A stretch of DNA of 41,102 nucleotides, taken from the NCBI GenBank assembly GCA_963205335.1, contig CAUJIM010000011.1, forward strand, positions 1 to 41,102, in the 5' to 3' direction. Within the stretch, counting starts at the first letter, position 1. Each line of letters begins with the position of its first letter. Below, one piece after another: positions 18,391 through 26,697 of this stretch. Origin of the DNA: Pseudomonadota bacterium. GTDB taxonomy: Bacteria > Pseudomonadota > Gammaproteobacteria > Burkholderiales > Burkholderiaceae_C. The notes beneath the pieces were generated by a model. The model did not search any database. It was not told the DNA's origin and saw nothing but the letters and a program-made list of their open reading frames with translations. The position numbers and the translations under genes are program-made.

Positions 18391-19346
18391 GGGTTCTCGC
18401 TTTCGGTGGGGGCGATGGGCGCACGCAGCCCGGTGGCGGCGATGTCGCGCAGCATCTGGCGCGCCTGGGCGCGTTTTTCGGGGGGCAGCCAGCTGCGGTC
18501 GTGGCCCCAGAGGCTCAGTCCGGGCAGCTCGGCGACCTGCCAGCCGGGGCCGATCAGGCGCCCGGCCCAGCCGAGCTCGAGCATCCAGCCGTCGGGCGTG
18601 CGCAGGTAGAACGAGGTGACGTGGTCGTTGGCGTGGCGCCCGAGCGAGACGCCGATCGATTCGGGCCGCTCCAGCGCCATGTCGTAGGCGCGGCCCACGT
18701 CGTCCCAGCACCGGTATTCGAGCATCAGGTGGTACACGCCGGGCCCGCCGCCGGTGTCGGCGATGCCGAGGGTGTGGTGGCGCGGGTTGACGTGGAAGAA
18801 CTCCACCTTGAAGGGCTGGCTTGCGCGGTCGCTCAGGTGAAAGCCCAGCACCTCGTGGTAGAGGTGCCGCATGGCCGCGAAGTCGCCCGCCAGCAGGGCG
18901 GTGTGGCCCATGCCGAGGTCGATGCCGCCGGCCTGCGTGCGAAAGCCCCCGATGGGCCGGCCCGGCGCGAAGGGCGTGGCGCCGTCGCGCAGGCCGTGGG
19001 CGATCTCGACGCGGTAGCCGTCCGGATCGCGGAAGTGCACCATGCCCTGCACGCCGCGCAGGGCCAGTTCGTCCGCGGTGCCCGGAGTACAGGCGAAGCC
19101 GGCGGCCGCCAGGCGCCGCGCCAGCGCCTGCATCTCGTCGGCGCCGCGCACGGTGTAGCCCATGCCCAGCGCGGGCGTACCGCTGGCCTGCAGGATGAAG
19201 CGCTGGCACCTGGCGTCGATGCGCAGGCGCGCGGTGTGCCCGGGTTCGAGCACCTCGGCCTGCAGCCCCGCCAGGGTGGTGGCCATCTCCAGCCAGGCCG
19301 CCATCGAGGGCGTGGAAACCAGCACGTAGCTCAGGGCCTGGATCAT
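18387..19346 (-). CDS. Type I extradiol ring-cleavage dioxygenase (two VOC domains)
   Basis: A 319-residue two-domain vicinal-oxygen-chelate protein of the BphC/2,3-dihydroxybiphenyl dioxygenase class. The metal triad is visible as His148 (GMGHTALL), His206 (VYHLMLEY) and Glu257 (WMLELGW). ANDHVTSFYLRTPDG is the active-site stretch around His242. The N-terminal VOC domain is the usual non-catalytic copy. The start at 19346 is preferred because GGAG lies six bases upstream; an ATG at 19358 would add four residues. It is the first enzyme gene after the GntR regulator and is coupled to the hydrolase. Confidence 0.88.
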   Translation of the reverse strand: MIQALSYVLVSTPSMAAWLEMATTLAGLQAEVLEPGHTARLRIDARCQRFILQASGTPALGMGYTVRGADEMQALARRLAAAGFACTPGTADELALRGVQGMVHFRDPDGYRVEIAHGLRDGATPFAPGRPIGGFRTQAGGIDLGMGHTALLAGDFAAMRHLYHEVLGFHLSDRASQPFKVEFFHVNPRHHTLGIADTGGGPGVYHLMLEYRCWDDVGRAYDMALERPESIGVSLGRHANDHVTSFYLRTPDGWMLELGWAGRLIGPGWQVAELPGLSLWGHDRSWLPPEKRAQARQMLRDIAATGLRAPIAPTESENP

Positions 19347-19369
19347 CGTCGTCTCCATGGTGCGCGGGT

Positions 19370-20056
19370 TCAGGAAGCGGCCGGCTCGCCCATCATGCGC
19401 AGCACCGTCCGGCCGGTGCGCTCGACGTGCGCGCGCATCACCGCGCAGGCCTGCGCCGCATCGCGCGCGAGCGCGGCCCGGTACATGGCCTCGTGCTCGG
19501 TGGTCACGTCGCGGTCGGGCTCGTGCGTGCCCATCAGGACGCGCCGGTAGCGGTTGGCCATGTCGTGCAGCTGCGCGCAAAAGCCCAGCAGGATCGGCGA
19601 GCCGCAGGCGCCGATCAGGGTCTGGTGGAACACCGCGTGGCGCTCTTCCCAGGCGTCCAGCTCATCGGCCAGCCAGCGCTTGGATTCGAAGTTCTTCAGC
19701 CGCTGGAAAGCGGCCATCAGCGCCACCTCCCAGTCTTCGTCGCCGCGCGCGATCGACGCCGCCAGCGCCATGCACTCCAGTTCGATGCGCCGCGCCATGA
19801 TGTCCCGGTATTCGGCCACGCTCACCGGGGCCACGCGGTAGCCGCGCTGGCCCGCCGGCACCAGCAGGCCTTCGGCCACGAGCTGCGAGAGCCCCTCGCG
19901 GATCGGGCTGAGCGACACCCCGAGCGCCTCCTTCAGCGCCTCCAGCGGCACGCGCTCGCCGGGCTTGCGGGTGCCCGCGAGGATGTCCGCGCGCACGCTG
20001 CGCGCCACATCGCTGCTGCCGCGGGCGCGGGGCTGGGTTCGGGTGGGGGCGTCCAT
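19370..20056 (-). CDS. GntR-family regulator, FadR/FCD type
   Basis: A 228-residue regulator. The N-terminal winged helix reads [20 protein letters not shown], then [21 protein letters not shown]; the C-terminal all-helical FCD ligand domain includes [11 protein letters not shown], the metal-binding-type [14 protein letters not shown], and [13 protein letters not shown]. It is 23 bases above the dioxygenase gene in the same direction and probably controls that cluster in response to a carboxylate. Longer in-frame starts exist at 20086, 20104 and 20116 (TTG). The start at 20056 is preferred because a TTGACA/AAAAAT promoter on the minus strand occupies 20085-20113, overlapping the upstream starts. 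Confidence 0.85.
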   Translation of the reverse strand: MDAPTRTQPRARGSSDVARSVRADILAGTRKPGERVPLEALKEALGVSLSPIREGLSQLVAEGLLVPAGQRGYRVAPVSVAEYRDIMARRIELECMALAASIARGDEDWEVALMAAFQRLKNFESKRWLADELDAWEERHAVFHQTLIGACGSPILLGFCAQLHDMANRYRRVLMGTHEPDRDVTTEHEAMYRAALARDAAQACAVMRAHVERTGRTVLRMMGEPAAS

Positions 20057-20084
20057 GGGTGCGATGGCAGGCAAATCGGGTGCC

Positions 20085-20129
20085 ATTTTTCGGAAAAACG
20101 TCATACGTGTCAACAAATATCATACGTAT
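20085..20129. promoter_or_regulatory. Candidate promoter and operator of the GntR gene
   Basis: On the minus strand TTGACA (20113-20108) and AAAAAT (20090-20085) are separated by 17 bases. TCATACGT occurs twice as a direct repeat (20101-20108 and 20120-20127), 19 bases apart, and the second contains the perfect palindrome ATACGTAT (20122-20129). The spacing places the repeats on one face of the helix, which fits a dimeric GntR repressor. The plus-strand VOC gene is divergent and may share control. Confidence 0.55.
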
Positions 20130-20175
20130 TTTGTCGGAGGCATTTCAGGCGAGGCCCTGTTTCATGTGGCGTGTT

Positions 20176-20230
20176 GTGGTCAAATCGGCCATGAACCGTT
20201 GCCGGCAAAGCGCCGGCAGCTATCGAAAAC
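20176..20230. repeat. Degenerate palindromic repeat (copy 3)
   Basis: The right half AAGCGCCGGCAGCTATCG (20208-20225) matches the right half of the copy at 35991-36050 (AGCGCTGGCAGCTATCG) almost exactly; the left half is decayed (CAAATCGGCCATGAACC). It lies in the leader of the VOC gene. Confidence 0.45.
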
Positions 20231-20258
20231 CGCACGCAGCACCCTCTGGAGTCGCACC

Positions 20259-20720
20259 ATGGCCCGTCCTTTCAAAGTCCTCGGCATCCAGCAGGTCGCC
20301 CTCGGCGGCACCGACAAGGCCCGGATGAAGCGGCTGTGGGTGGACATGTTCGGCCTGGTGCAGACCGGCAGCTTCCAGAGCGAGCGGGAGAATGTCGACG
20401 AGGACATCCTGGCCATGGGCAGCGGCGCGACCAGGGTCGAGGTGGACCTGATGCAGCCGCTCGACATCGACAAGAAGCCCGCGGTGCACATCCCGCCGCT
20501 CAACCACATCGGGCTGTGGATCGACGACCTGCCCAGGGCCGTCGAGTGGCTCACCGCGCAGGGCGTGCGCTTCGCGCCCGGCGGCATCCGCAAGGGCGCG
20601 GCGGGCTACGACGTGTGCTTTCTGCACCCCAAGGGCAACGAGCAGTTCCCGATCAGCGGCGAGGGCGTGCTGCTGGAACTGGTGCAGGCGCCGCCCGAGG
20701 TCATTGCGGCGCTGGGCTGA
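20259..20720 (+). CDS. VOC-family protein, methylmalonyl-CoA-epimerase/glyoxalase-like
   Basis: A 153-residue vicinal-oxygen-chelate protein. [31 protein letters not shown] and [10 protein letters not shown] are the four metal-side strands. The segment CFLHPKG is reminiscent of methylmalonyl-CoA epimerase, as is the LLELVQ ending. The ligands are not as clean as in bona fide epimerases, so it may be a lyase or isomerase for the neighbouring aromatic pathway. The ribosome site CTGGAG precedes the ATG. It is divergent from the GntR gene and convergent with the FAD monooxygenase. VOC family is certain; the reaction is not. Confidence 0.75.
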   Translation: MARPFKVLGIQQVALGGTDKARMKRLWVDMFGLVQTGSFQSERENVDEDILAMGSGATRVEVDLMQPLDIDKKPAVHIPPLNHIGLWIDDLPRAVEWLTAQGVRFAPGGIRKGAAGYDVCFLHPKGNEQFPISGEGVLLELVQAPPEVIAALG

Positions 20721-20729
20721 GGCAGGCTC

Positions 20730-21884
20730 TCAGGGTGCGGGTGCGCCCAGCACCTCCGGGTGCAGCTGCTCGTAGGCCGAGGCCAGCCCGGGGTCCAGTT
20801 CCCTGACCTTGGCATGGCTGATGCGCCCGGTGCGCGTCATGTAGTCGTAGGCGAACTCGATGGCGTTGTTGGCCGGCACGAGTTCGTCCATTTCCTCGTA
20901 CCAGCGCATGCTGCGGTTGGCCGCGTCCCAGATCTTTCTCATCGTCGGCATGCGCAGCGCGTGGAAGCGCTCGAGCGCCGCCGGCACGTCGTCGCCGGTC
21001 TCCTTGAAGGCATTGCACAGCGCCACCGCGTCGAGCATGGCCATGCGCGTGCCCGAGCCAATGGAGAAGTGCGCCGGGCGCAGCGCGTCGCCCATGAGCA
21101 CCACGTTGTCGAAGTGCCAGCGCTCGTTCCAGATCACCGGGAAATTGCGCCAGTAGGAGTTGTTGGACAGGATGGGGTGGCCGTCGAGCTCGCGCGCGAA
21201 GATCCTTTCCGAGCAGCGCATCGCTTCCTCGTTGCTCATGCGGTCGAAGCCGGCCTGCTTCCAGGTCCGGTCGGTCACCTCGATCAGGAAGGTGCTCATC
21301 CCGGGCGTGTAGCGGTAGTGGTGGGCGCAGAAGACGCCGGCATCGGTCTCGTGAAAGCTCAGGCTCAGGGTGTCGAAGGCCTTGGTGGTGCCGCACCACA
21401 TGAACTTGTTTGGCCGGATGTCGGTGGTGGTGCCGAACCTGTCGCGGTGTTCCTCGCGCACCCAGGACGTGGCGCCGTTGGCCGCCAGGATCAGGTCGGC
21501 GCCCCGGAGCTGGTCGAGCGCGGTGATCTCGCTGCCGAAGCGGATCGTGACCCCGAGGCTTTCGACGTGCCGGTACAGCAGCGCGAGCATCTCCAGGCGC
21601 CCGATCGCGGCGTAGCCGTTGCCGGCGATCGCCACGCTGGTGCCGTTGTGGTTGATCGTCAGGTCGGTCCAGCTTTCCATGTGCGGGCGCAGGTAGCGGT
21701 AGAGCTCCTCGTCGTCCAGCCGCAGGAAGTCCAGCGCGCTGTCGGAGAACACCACGCCGAAGCCCCAGGTGGCGCTGCGCGGGCCGCGCTCGTGGATCGT
21801 GATCTCGTGGCGCGGGTCCAGGCGCTTCATCAGCGAGGCGAAATGCAGGCCGGCCGGGCCGGCGCCGATGATGTCGATCTTCAT
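20730..21884 (-). CDS. FAD-dependent aryl-CoA monooxygenase, salicylyl-CoA 5-hydroxylase-like
   Basis: A 384-residue class A flavin monooxygenase. The Rossmann start IIGAGPAGLHFA, the family-specific WGFGVVFSDSALDFL, and VVLMGDALRPAHFSIGSGTR (FAD-binding GD motif) match the group that hydroxylates CoA-activated ortho-substituted benzoates (salicylyl-CoA 5-hydroxylase and the N-half of 2-aminobenzoyl-CoA monooxygenase). It would convert salicylyl-CoA to gentisyl-CoA using NAD(P)H and O2. It is 15 bases below an aryl-CoA ligase and in the same operon as gentisate dioxygenase, which supports salicylate. Anthranilate or another ortho-substituted benzoate cannot be ruled out. Confidence 0.82.
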   Translation of the reverse strand: MKIDIIGAGPAGLHFASLMKRLDPRHEITIHERGPRSATWGFGVVFSDSALDFLRLDDEELYRYLRPHMESWTDLTINHNGTSVAIAGNGYAAIGRLEMLALLYRHVESLGVTIRFGSEITALDQLRGADLILAANGATSWVREEHRDRFGTTTDIRPNKFMWCGTTKAFDTLSLSFHETDAGVFCAHHYRYTPGMSTFLIEVTDRTWKQAGFDRMSNEEAMRCSERIFARELDGHPILSNNSYWRNFPVIWNERWHFDNVVLMGDALRPAHFSIGSGTRMAMLDAVALCNAFKETGDDVPAALERFHALRMPTMRKIWDAANRSMRWYEEMDELVPANNAIEFAYDYMTRTGRISHAKVRELDPGLASAYEQLHPEVLGAPAP

Positions 21885-21899
21885 CTGGCGATGTTCCTT

Positions 21900-23552
21900 T
21901 CAGTGGCCGGCGGCTTCGCGCGCCAGCTTGTCGGTGATGGTCTGGCGCAGCTCGCGCTTGAGGACCTTGCCCACCGGGCTGGTGGGCAGCGCGTCGACCA
22001 CTTCCAGGCGCTCCGGTATGTTGAACGACGCCACCCGGGCGCGCTTCATGTGCGCCACCATCTCGTCGAAGTCCAGCCGCTCGCCCGCTTTGAGCACGAC
22101 GAAGGCGCAGGCCTTCTCGCCGAATTCCTTGTCCGGCATGGCCACGAGGCTGGCTGACTGCACCGCCGGGTGCTGCAGCAGGATGTTTTCGATGTCTTCG
22201 CAGTCGATCTTCTCGCCGCCGCGGTTGATGATGTCCTTCTTGCGTCCTTCGACGTAGAGCGTGCGGCCCATTTTGCGCACGATGTCGCCCATCTTGTAGA
22301 AGCCATCGGGCGTGAAGGAGCCGGCGTTGACCTCGGGGGCGTCGTAGTAGCCGCAGATGGTGTAGGGGCCGCGCGTGACGAGCTCGCCGGGGGTGCCGTC
22401 GGGCACTTCGCGGCCGTTTTCGTCGAGTACCTTGATTTCGTCGAGCTCGCTGACCGGCTGGCCCGAGCTGTGCAGCAGGATGTCTTCGCCGGCGTCGAGC
22501 GGCGTCATGTTGATCAGGCCCTCGGCCGTGCCGTAGATCTCCTGCGGGATCACGCCCAGTTCCTGCATCATGCGCCGGCGGAATTCCGGCGGCATGCGCG
22601 TGCCGCCGTTCTGCACTACCGCGAGCGAGGACAGGTCGTGGCGATGCACGCTGGCGTCGTCGAGCCAGCGCGCCACCAGCGGCCGCACCGAGGCCACCAC
22701 GCTCACGCGCTCTTTTTCGACCAGCGAGAAGATGTCGGCGGTCTCGGTGGACGGGCACAGCACCACGGTGCCGCCGTAGCAGAAGGTCGCCAGCATGCCG
22801 GGAGAGCACAGGTTGTAGTTGTGCGCCAGCGGCAGGATGGGCATGAACACGGTGCCGGCGTCGAAGCCAGCAGCGGCGCCGCACAGCCGCGCGTTGAGCA
22901 CGTAGTCCTGGTGCGTGCGCGGGATCAGCTTGGGCAGGGAGGTGGTGCCGCCGCTGAGCAGGATGGTGCCGGCATCCTCGGGGTCGATGCGCAGCGCGCC
23001 CAGGCGCTCGGTGCGGTCGGCGATGGCCTCGCCCTCCCGGACCAGCTGCGCGTGGCTGACCTGCCCGGCCCCCGCCTGGCCGACGATGACCACGGTCTTG
23101 AGGTGCGCGAACTCCTGCTGCAGCGCATGGCCCAGCGCGCGGTAGTCGAAGCCCCGGATCGCGTCGGGCGCGATGTAGGCCACGGCCCGGGAGGCGCGCG
23201 TGAAGTGGCGGATTTCCGTCTCGCGGTGGGCGCGCAGCGCCATCACCGGAATCGCGCCGATGCGCACCAGCGCGAGGTAGCAGGTGACGAACTCGACGGT
23301 GTTGGGAAGGTGCAGCACCACGCGGTCGAGCGGCCGGATGCCGCGCGCCAGCAGGGCGGCGGCGAGCACCGCCGAGTGCGCGTCCAGCGCCCGGTAGCTC
23401 AGGCGCACGTCGCCGGCGACGAGCGCCGTCTTGTCCGCGTGCCTGTCGACGGCGGCGGCCACCATGCCCCACAGCGTGGTTCCGTCCCACGCGCCGGCGT
23501 CCCGGTAGCGGCGTGCCAGTGCGTCCGGCCAGAACGTGCAACCCTTGAGCAT
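21900..23552 (-). CDS. Aryl-CoA/aryl-AMP ligase (salicylate or dihydroxybenzoate type)
   Basis: A 550-residue ANL-superfamily adenylating enzyme resembling EntE/DhbE and salicylate ligases. Its N-terminus (GCTFWPDALARRYRDAGAW) follows that subgroup. LLSGGTTSLPKLIPRTH is the P-loop-like A3 motif, IYGTAEGLINMT is A5, DGFYKMGDIV holds the A7 Asp, KDIINRGGEKI is A8, and the A10 Lys is in SPVGKVLKREL. No carrier-protein or siderophore genes are nearby, so CoA is the likely acceptor. With the hydroxylase below it, salicylate to salicylyl-CoA is the best reading. The ribosome site is GGAG. Confidence 0.85.
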   Translation of the reverse strand: MLKGCTFWPDALARRYRDAGAWDGTTLWGMVAAAVDRHADKTALVAGDVRLSYRALDAHSAVLAAALLARGIRPLDRVVLHLPNTVEFVTCYLALVRIGAIPVMALRAHRETEIRHFTRASRAVAYIAPDAIRGFDYRALGHALQQEFAHLKTVVIVGQAGAGQVSHAQLVREGEAIADRTERLGALRIDPEDAGTILLSGGTTSLPKLIPRTHQDYVLNARLCGAAAGFDAGTVFMPILPLAHNYNLCSPGMLATFCYGGTVVLCPSTETADIFSLVEKERVSVVASVRPLVARWLDDASVHRHDLSSLAVVQNGGTRMPPEFRRRMMQELGVIPQEIYGTAEGLINMTPLDAGEDILLHSSGQPVSELDEIKVLDENGREVPDGTPGELVTRGPYTICGYYDAPEVNAGSFTPDGFYKMGDIVRKMGRTLYVEGRKKDIINRGGEKIDCEDIENILLQHPAVQSASLVAMPDKEFGEKACAFVVLKAGERLDFDEMVAHMKRARVASFNIPERLEVVDALPTSPVGKVLKRELRQTITDKLAREAAGH

Positions 23553-23603
23553 CCCCGTGTCTCCTGTCTGTCTGTGCTTGGTCGTGCGGCCCGGCCCGCG
23601 GGT

Positions 23604-24620
23604 TCAATCGAGGCTGATGTTCGCCTTCTCGATCAGCATCCGGTACTGCTCCGCCTTGGCCTGGGTGTTCTTCTGCATCTCGGCGATCGACCACGACAGG
23701 GGCTGGAATGCGAAGGTGGAGAATTTCTCGGCCACCTGCGGGTCCTGGAGCACCGCGAGCACGTCGGCATGGATCTGGTCGCGCAGCGCTGCGGCGATGC
23801 CCTTGGGCGCGAGCAGCGAAACGAAGGAGTTGACGATCAGCTCGGCCGGCCCGCCGGCCTGCGCCATCGTGGGCGTATCCGGCATCTGGGGGATGCGCGC
23901 CGGGGCGGCGATCGCCAGGTAGCGGATCTTGCCGGCCCTGTACACGCCCTGGCTCGACGGCAGGCTGGCGAAGCTCCATTGCGGATCGCCGTTGGCCACC
24001 GCGGTGAAGAGCTGCCCCATCTCCTTGTACGGCACGTGCACCATCTTCGCGTCGGTGAGGAAGCCCAGCCATTCGCCCCCCAGGTGGCCGGGGCTGCCGG
24101 GGCCCCAGGAGCCGTAGCTGATCTTCTCCGGCGCGCTCCGGGCGGCGGCGATCAGGTCGGCCATGCTCTTCCACGGCGACTGGGCCGACACCGCGACGAA
24201 GAAAGGCGTGATGAACAGCGGCGCGACGAAGTCGAAGGCCTGCAGCGTGGTGAAGCTGCGCTGCTTGTACAGGTAGGGCAGGGCCGAGACGTGTTCGCTG
24301 TCGAGCTGCAGCAGGGTATGGCCGTCGGGCCTGGCGCGGCGCACCGCCTCGATGGCGACGAAGCCGCCGCCGCCGGGCCGGTTTTCCACCACCACGCTCT
24401 GTTTCCAGCGCGCGGCCAGCTTCTCGCCGACGATGCGCAGCACCGCATCGGGGCCGCTGCCGACCGGGAAGGCGGTGACGATGGTCACGGCCTTGGTGGG
24501 AAAGGCGGCTGGCTGTGCCAGTGCCCGGCCCGCCAGGCCGGTGCCGGCCAGGGCCATCGTGGTGGTGAAGGCGCGGCGGTTCAGGCCCGTGGCGCGGGTG
24601 GGGGTGCGAGAGGAAGGCAT
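23604..24620 (-). CDS. TctC/Bug-type periplasmic binding protein in the gentisate cluster
   Basis: A 338-residue Bug-family receptor. The leader contains a twin-arginine-like motif (NRRAFTT) before a hydrophobic stretch (MALAGTGLAGRALA), so it may be exported by Tat. Mature family features are AFPTKAVTIVTAFPVGSGPD and VVENRPGGGG. It is located between fumarylpyruvate hydrolase and the aryl-CoA ligase in one operon, so the ligand is probably the aromatic acid degraded here. No membrane components of the transporter are nearby. Confidence 0.9.
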   Translation of the reverse strand: MPSSRTPTRATGLNRRAFTTTMALAGTGLAGRALAQPAAFPTKAVTIVTAFPVGSGPDAVLRIVGEKLAARWKQSVVVENRPGGGGFVAIEAVRRARPDGHTLLQLDSEHVSALPYLYKQRSFTTLQAFDFVAPLFITPFFVAVSAQSPWKSMADLIAAARSAPEKISYGSWGPGSPGHLGGEWLGFLTDAKMVHVPYKEMGQLFTAVANGDPQWSFASLPSSQGVYRAGKIRYLAIAAPARIPQMPDTPTMAQAGGPAELIVNSFVSLLAPKGIAAALRDQIHADVLAVLQDPQVAEKFSTFAFQPLSWSIAEMQKNTQAKAEQYRMLIEKANISLD

Positions 24621-24661
24621 GTGGTTTTCCTTGGGGGAAGACAGAAAGGGGCGTGGGGCCG

Positions 24662-25372
24662 TCAGTCCGCGGCCGGCCCCACCGTCAGCGCGATCTCGCC
24701 GACGCCTTCGATGCGGCCGTGGAGCCGGTCGCCCGTGACCACCGGGCCTACGCCCTCGGGCGTGCCGGTATAGATCAGGTCGCCGGGCTGCAGGCGGTAG
24801 AACAGCGACAGGTCGGCGATGATTTCGCGGATGTTCCAGATCAGCTTGCCGATGTCCGAATGCTGCCGGACCTGGCCGTTGACGCTGAGCTCCACGGTGC
24901 CGGCGTCGAGCACCTTGCCCGGCATCGGGACGATCTCGCCGCACACCGACGAGTGCTCCACGTCCTTGCCCAGGTCCCAGGGCCGGCCCTTCTCGCGCGC
25001 CAGCAGCTGCAGGTCGCGCCGGGTCATGTCCAGGCCGCAGGCGTAGCCGTAGATGTGCTCGTGCGCCCGCTCTGCGGGGATGCGAAAGCCGGCCCTGCCG
25101 ATCGCCACCACGAGCTCCATCTCGAAATGGTAGTTTTTCGTTTCGCTCGGATAGGGCGTGGTGCTGCCGGAGGGGGTGAGCGTCAGCGGCGACTTGGTGA
25201 AGTAGAACGGCCGCTCGACGCTCTTGTCCACCGGCTTGCCCATCTCGGCCGCGTGCGCGTGGTAGTTGCGGCCGACGAAGAACAGCCGCTGCACCGGCAG
25301 GCGCTGCGCGCTGGCGCGCACCGCGACGCTGGGGACGGGGGCGGGCGCCCAGAGGTAGTCTGCTTGTGTCAC
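24662..25372 (-). CDS. nagK: Fumarylacetoacetate-hydrolase-family protein, probable fumarylpyruvate hydrolase
   Basis: A 236-residue FAH-fold hydrolase expected to split fumarylpyruvate into fumarate and pyruvate. The metal-binding E-x-E is in NYHFEMELVVAIG, the Asp is in YGYACGLDMTRRDLQ, and IYTGTPEGVGPV closes the active site. FFVGRNYHAHAAEMG is the typical N-terminus of fumarylpyruvate hydrolases. The start is GTG at 25372 with AGGA a few bases upstream; no ATG is available near the conserved N-terminus. It is 28 bases below gentisate dioxygenase. No maleylpyruvate isomerase is present in the cluster, so direct maleylpyruvate hydrolysis is also possible. Confidence 0.88.
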   Translation of the reverse strand: MTQADYLWAPAPVPSVAVRASAQRLPVQRLFFVGRNYHAHAAEMGKPVDKSVERPFYFTKSPLTLTPSGSTTPYPSETKNYHFEMELVVAIGRAGFRIPAERAHEHIYGYACGLDMTRRDLQLLAREKGRPWDLGKDVEHSSVCGEIVPMPGKVLDAGTVELSVNGQVRQHSDIGKLIWNIREIIADLSLFYRLQPGDLIYTGTPEGVGPVVTGDRLHGRIEGVGEIALTVGPAAD

Positions 25373-25400
25373 TGTGGTTCCTGCGGAAGAGGGCGGTGGG

Positions 25401-26522
25401 TCAGGGGTGGCTCGCGCGGTGGGCGTGCAGCGCCTCGAAGATGGGGCTGTCGCTGAAGCGGAACAGGTCGAGCGCCGGGGCGTCGCCGCCGCACTGCGCC
25501 GTGAAGGTCTGCCAGGAGGGAACGACGAACATGTCGCCGCGCTCCACCTGCCAGCGCTGCTCGCCCACCTGCACGCTGCCCTGGCCGTCGAACACCTGGT
25601 AGACGGACGAACCGACCTCGCGGCGCGGCAGCGAGGCGGCGCCGCTGCGCAGGCGGTGCATCTCGCAGCGGATCGTGGGCATCACGTCGCGCCCGTTGGT
25701 CGGGTTGCTGTAGCGCACGGCCGCGTGGCCCGGGCTGAGCGTGACGGCGTGGCCTTCGGCCTCCAGCGCCAGCTGCTCCGACAGGGCCCGGTCGGTATCG
25801 ACCCAGCGGTAGGCCAGGAGGGGCGAGGCGGCGCTGTCCTGCGTTTGCGAAACGGGGCGCAGGCCCGGGTGCGCCCACAGGCGCTCGGAGCGCGAACGCT
25901 CGGGCGTTCCCAGCTCGGTGGCGGACAGCGTTTCCCGCCCGAGCTCGAAGAACTGCGACTCGGTGTAGTAGGCGAACGGAATGTCCAGCCCGTCGATCCA
26001 GGCCATCGGCCGGGTCGCGGCGTTGTGGTGCGCGTGCCAGTTCCAGCCCCCCTGGGGCAGGAAGTCGCCGCGCGACATCCGGACGGGGTCGCCGTTGACC
26101 ACGGTCCAGACGCCTTCGCCCTCGACGACGAAACGGAAGGCGTGCTGCGTGTGGCGGTGCTCCGGCGCGTTCTCGCCCGGCATGAGGTACTGGATCGCCG
26201 CCCACAGCGTGGGCGTGGCGTAGGGGCGTCCGTCCAGCGTCGGGTTGACCAGGGCGATGGCGCGGCGCTCGCCGCCGCGGCCCACCGGCACGAGGCGGCC
26301 GGATTGCTCGGCCAGCTCCACCAGCCGCTTCCAGCGCCACAGGTGGGCGCTGGCCTTGCTGCGGGGATGGGCCGGCATGAGGTCGCCGATCTGCGTCCAC
26401 AGCGGCGCCAGCAGCTCCGCCTCGAAGCCACGGTACAGCGCATCGAGCGCCGGGGAGGGCTCCGGCTGGTTTTGGTGGGCAACGGCCTGCCAATCGAGCG
26501 GTGCGGTGTGTGGGGCGTTCAT
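25401..26522 (-). CDS. Gentisate 1,2-dioxygenase
   Basis: A 373-residue bicupin ring-cleavage dioxygenase that opens gentisate to maleylpyruvate with Fe(II) and O2. The first cupin has the iron-binding region EHRHTQHAFRFVVEGEG (residues 121-137), then RGDFLPQGGWNWHAHHN with His163/His165. The second, non-catalytic cupin is visible around SSVYQVFDGQGSVQVG. The N-terminal helix (PLWTQIGDLMPAHP) and GRGGERRAIALVNP are typical. Length matches the family. It is the first gene of the operon, with an AT-rich promoter region upstream. Confidence 0.92.
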   Translation of the reverse strand: MNAPHTAPLDWQAVAHQNQPEPSPALDALYRGFEAELLAPLWTQIGDLMPAHPRSKASAHLWRWKRLVELAEQSGRLVPVGRGGERRAIALVNPTLDGRPYATPTLWAAIQYLMPGENAPEHRHTQHAFRFVVEGEGVWTVVNGDPVRMSRGDFLPQGGWNWHAHHNAATRPMAWIDGLDIPFAYYTESQFFELGRETLSATELGTPERSRSERLWAHPGLRPVSQTQDSAASPLLAYRWVDTDRALSEQLALEAEGHAVTLSPGHAAVRYSNPTNGRDVMPTIRCEMHRLRSGAASLPRREVGSSVYQVFDGQGSVQVGEQRWQVERGDMFVVPSWQTFTAQCGGDAPALDLFRFSDSPIFEALHAHRASHP

Positions 26523-26550
26523 GGCGGCTTCCTTGGTTGCGCGACCGGGA

Positions 26551-26600
26551 AATGATAATCAAAAAGTAAACTGATTACAAGCATACTGATTAATTGTGCG
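26551..26600. promoter_or_regulatory. AT-rich promoter region of the gentisate operon with repeated ACTGATTA
   Basis: ACTGATTA occurs twice (26570-26577 and 26585-26592), 15 bases apart, upstream of the dioxygenase. On the minus strand TTGCGC and TGTAAT are separated by 18 bases and could be -35 and -10 elements overlapping the repeats. The stretch is far more AT-rich than its surroundings. The regulator is not in this operon; no regulator gene adjoins it. Confidence 0.5.
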
Positions 26601-26697
26601 CAATCCGTCGGCCGCAGCGAAGCGCCTGGGGGCAGGAAGCAGCAATGCGGGTGGCTCGCCGCAGCTGCGCGCCTTGCTCCCGCGTTCGCGGAAGGCG

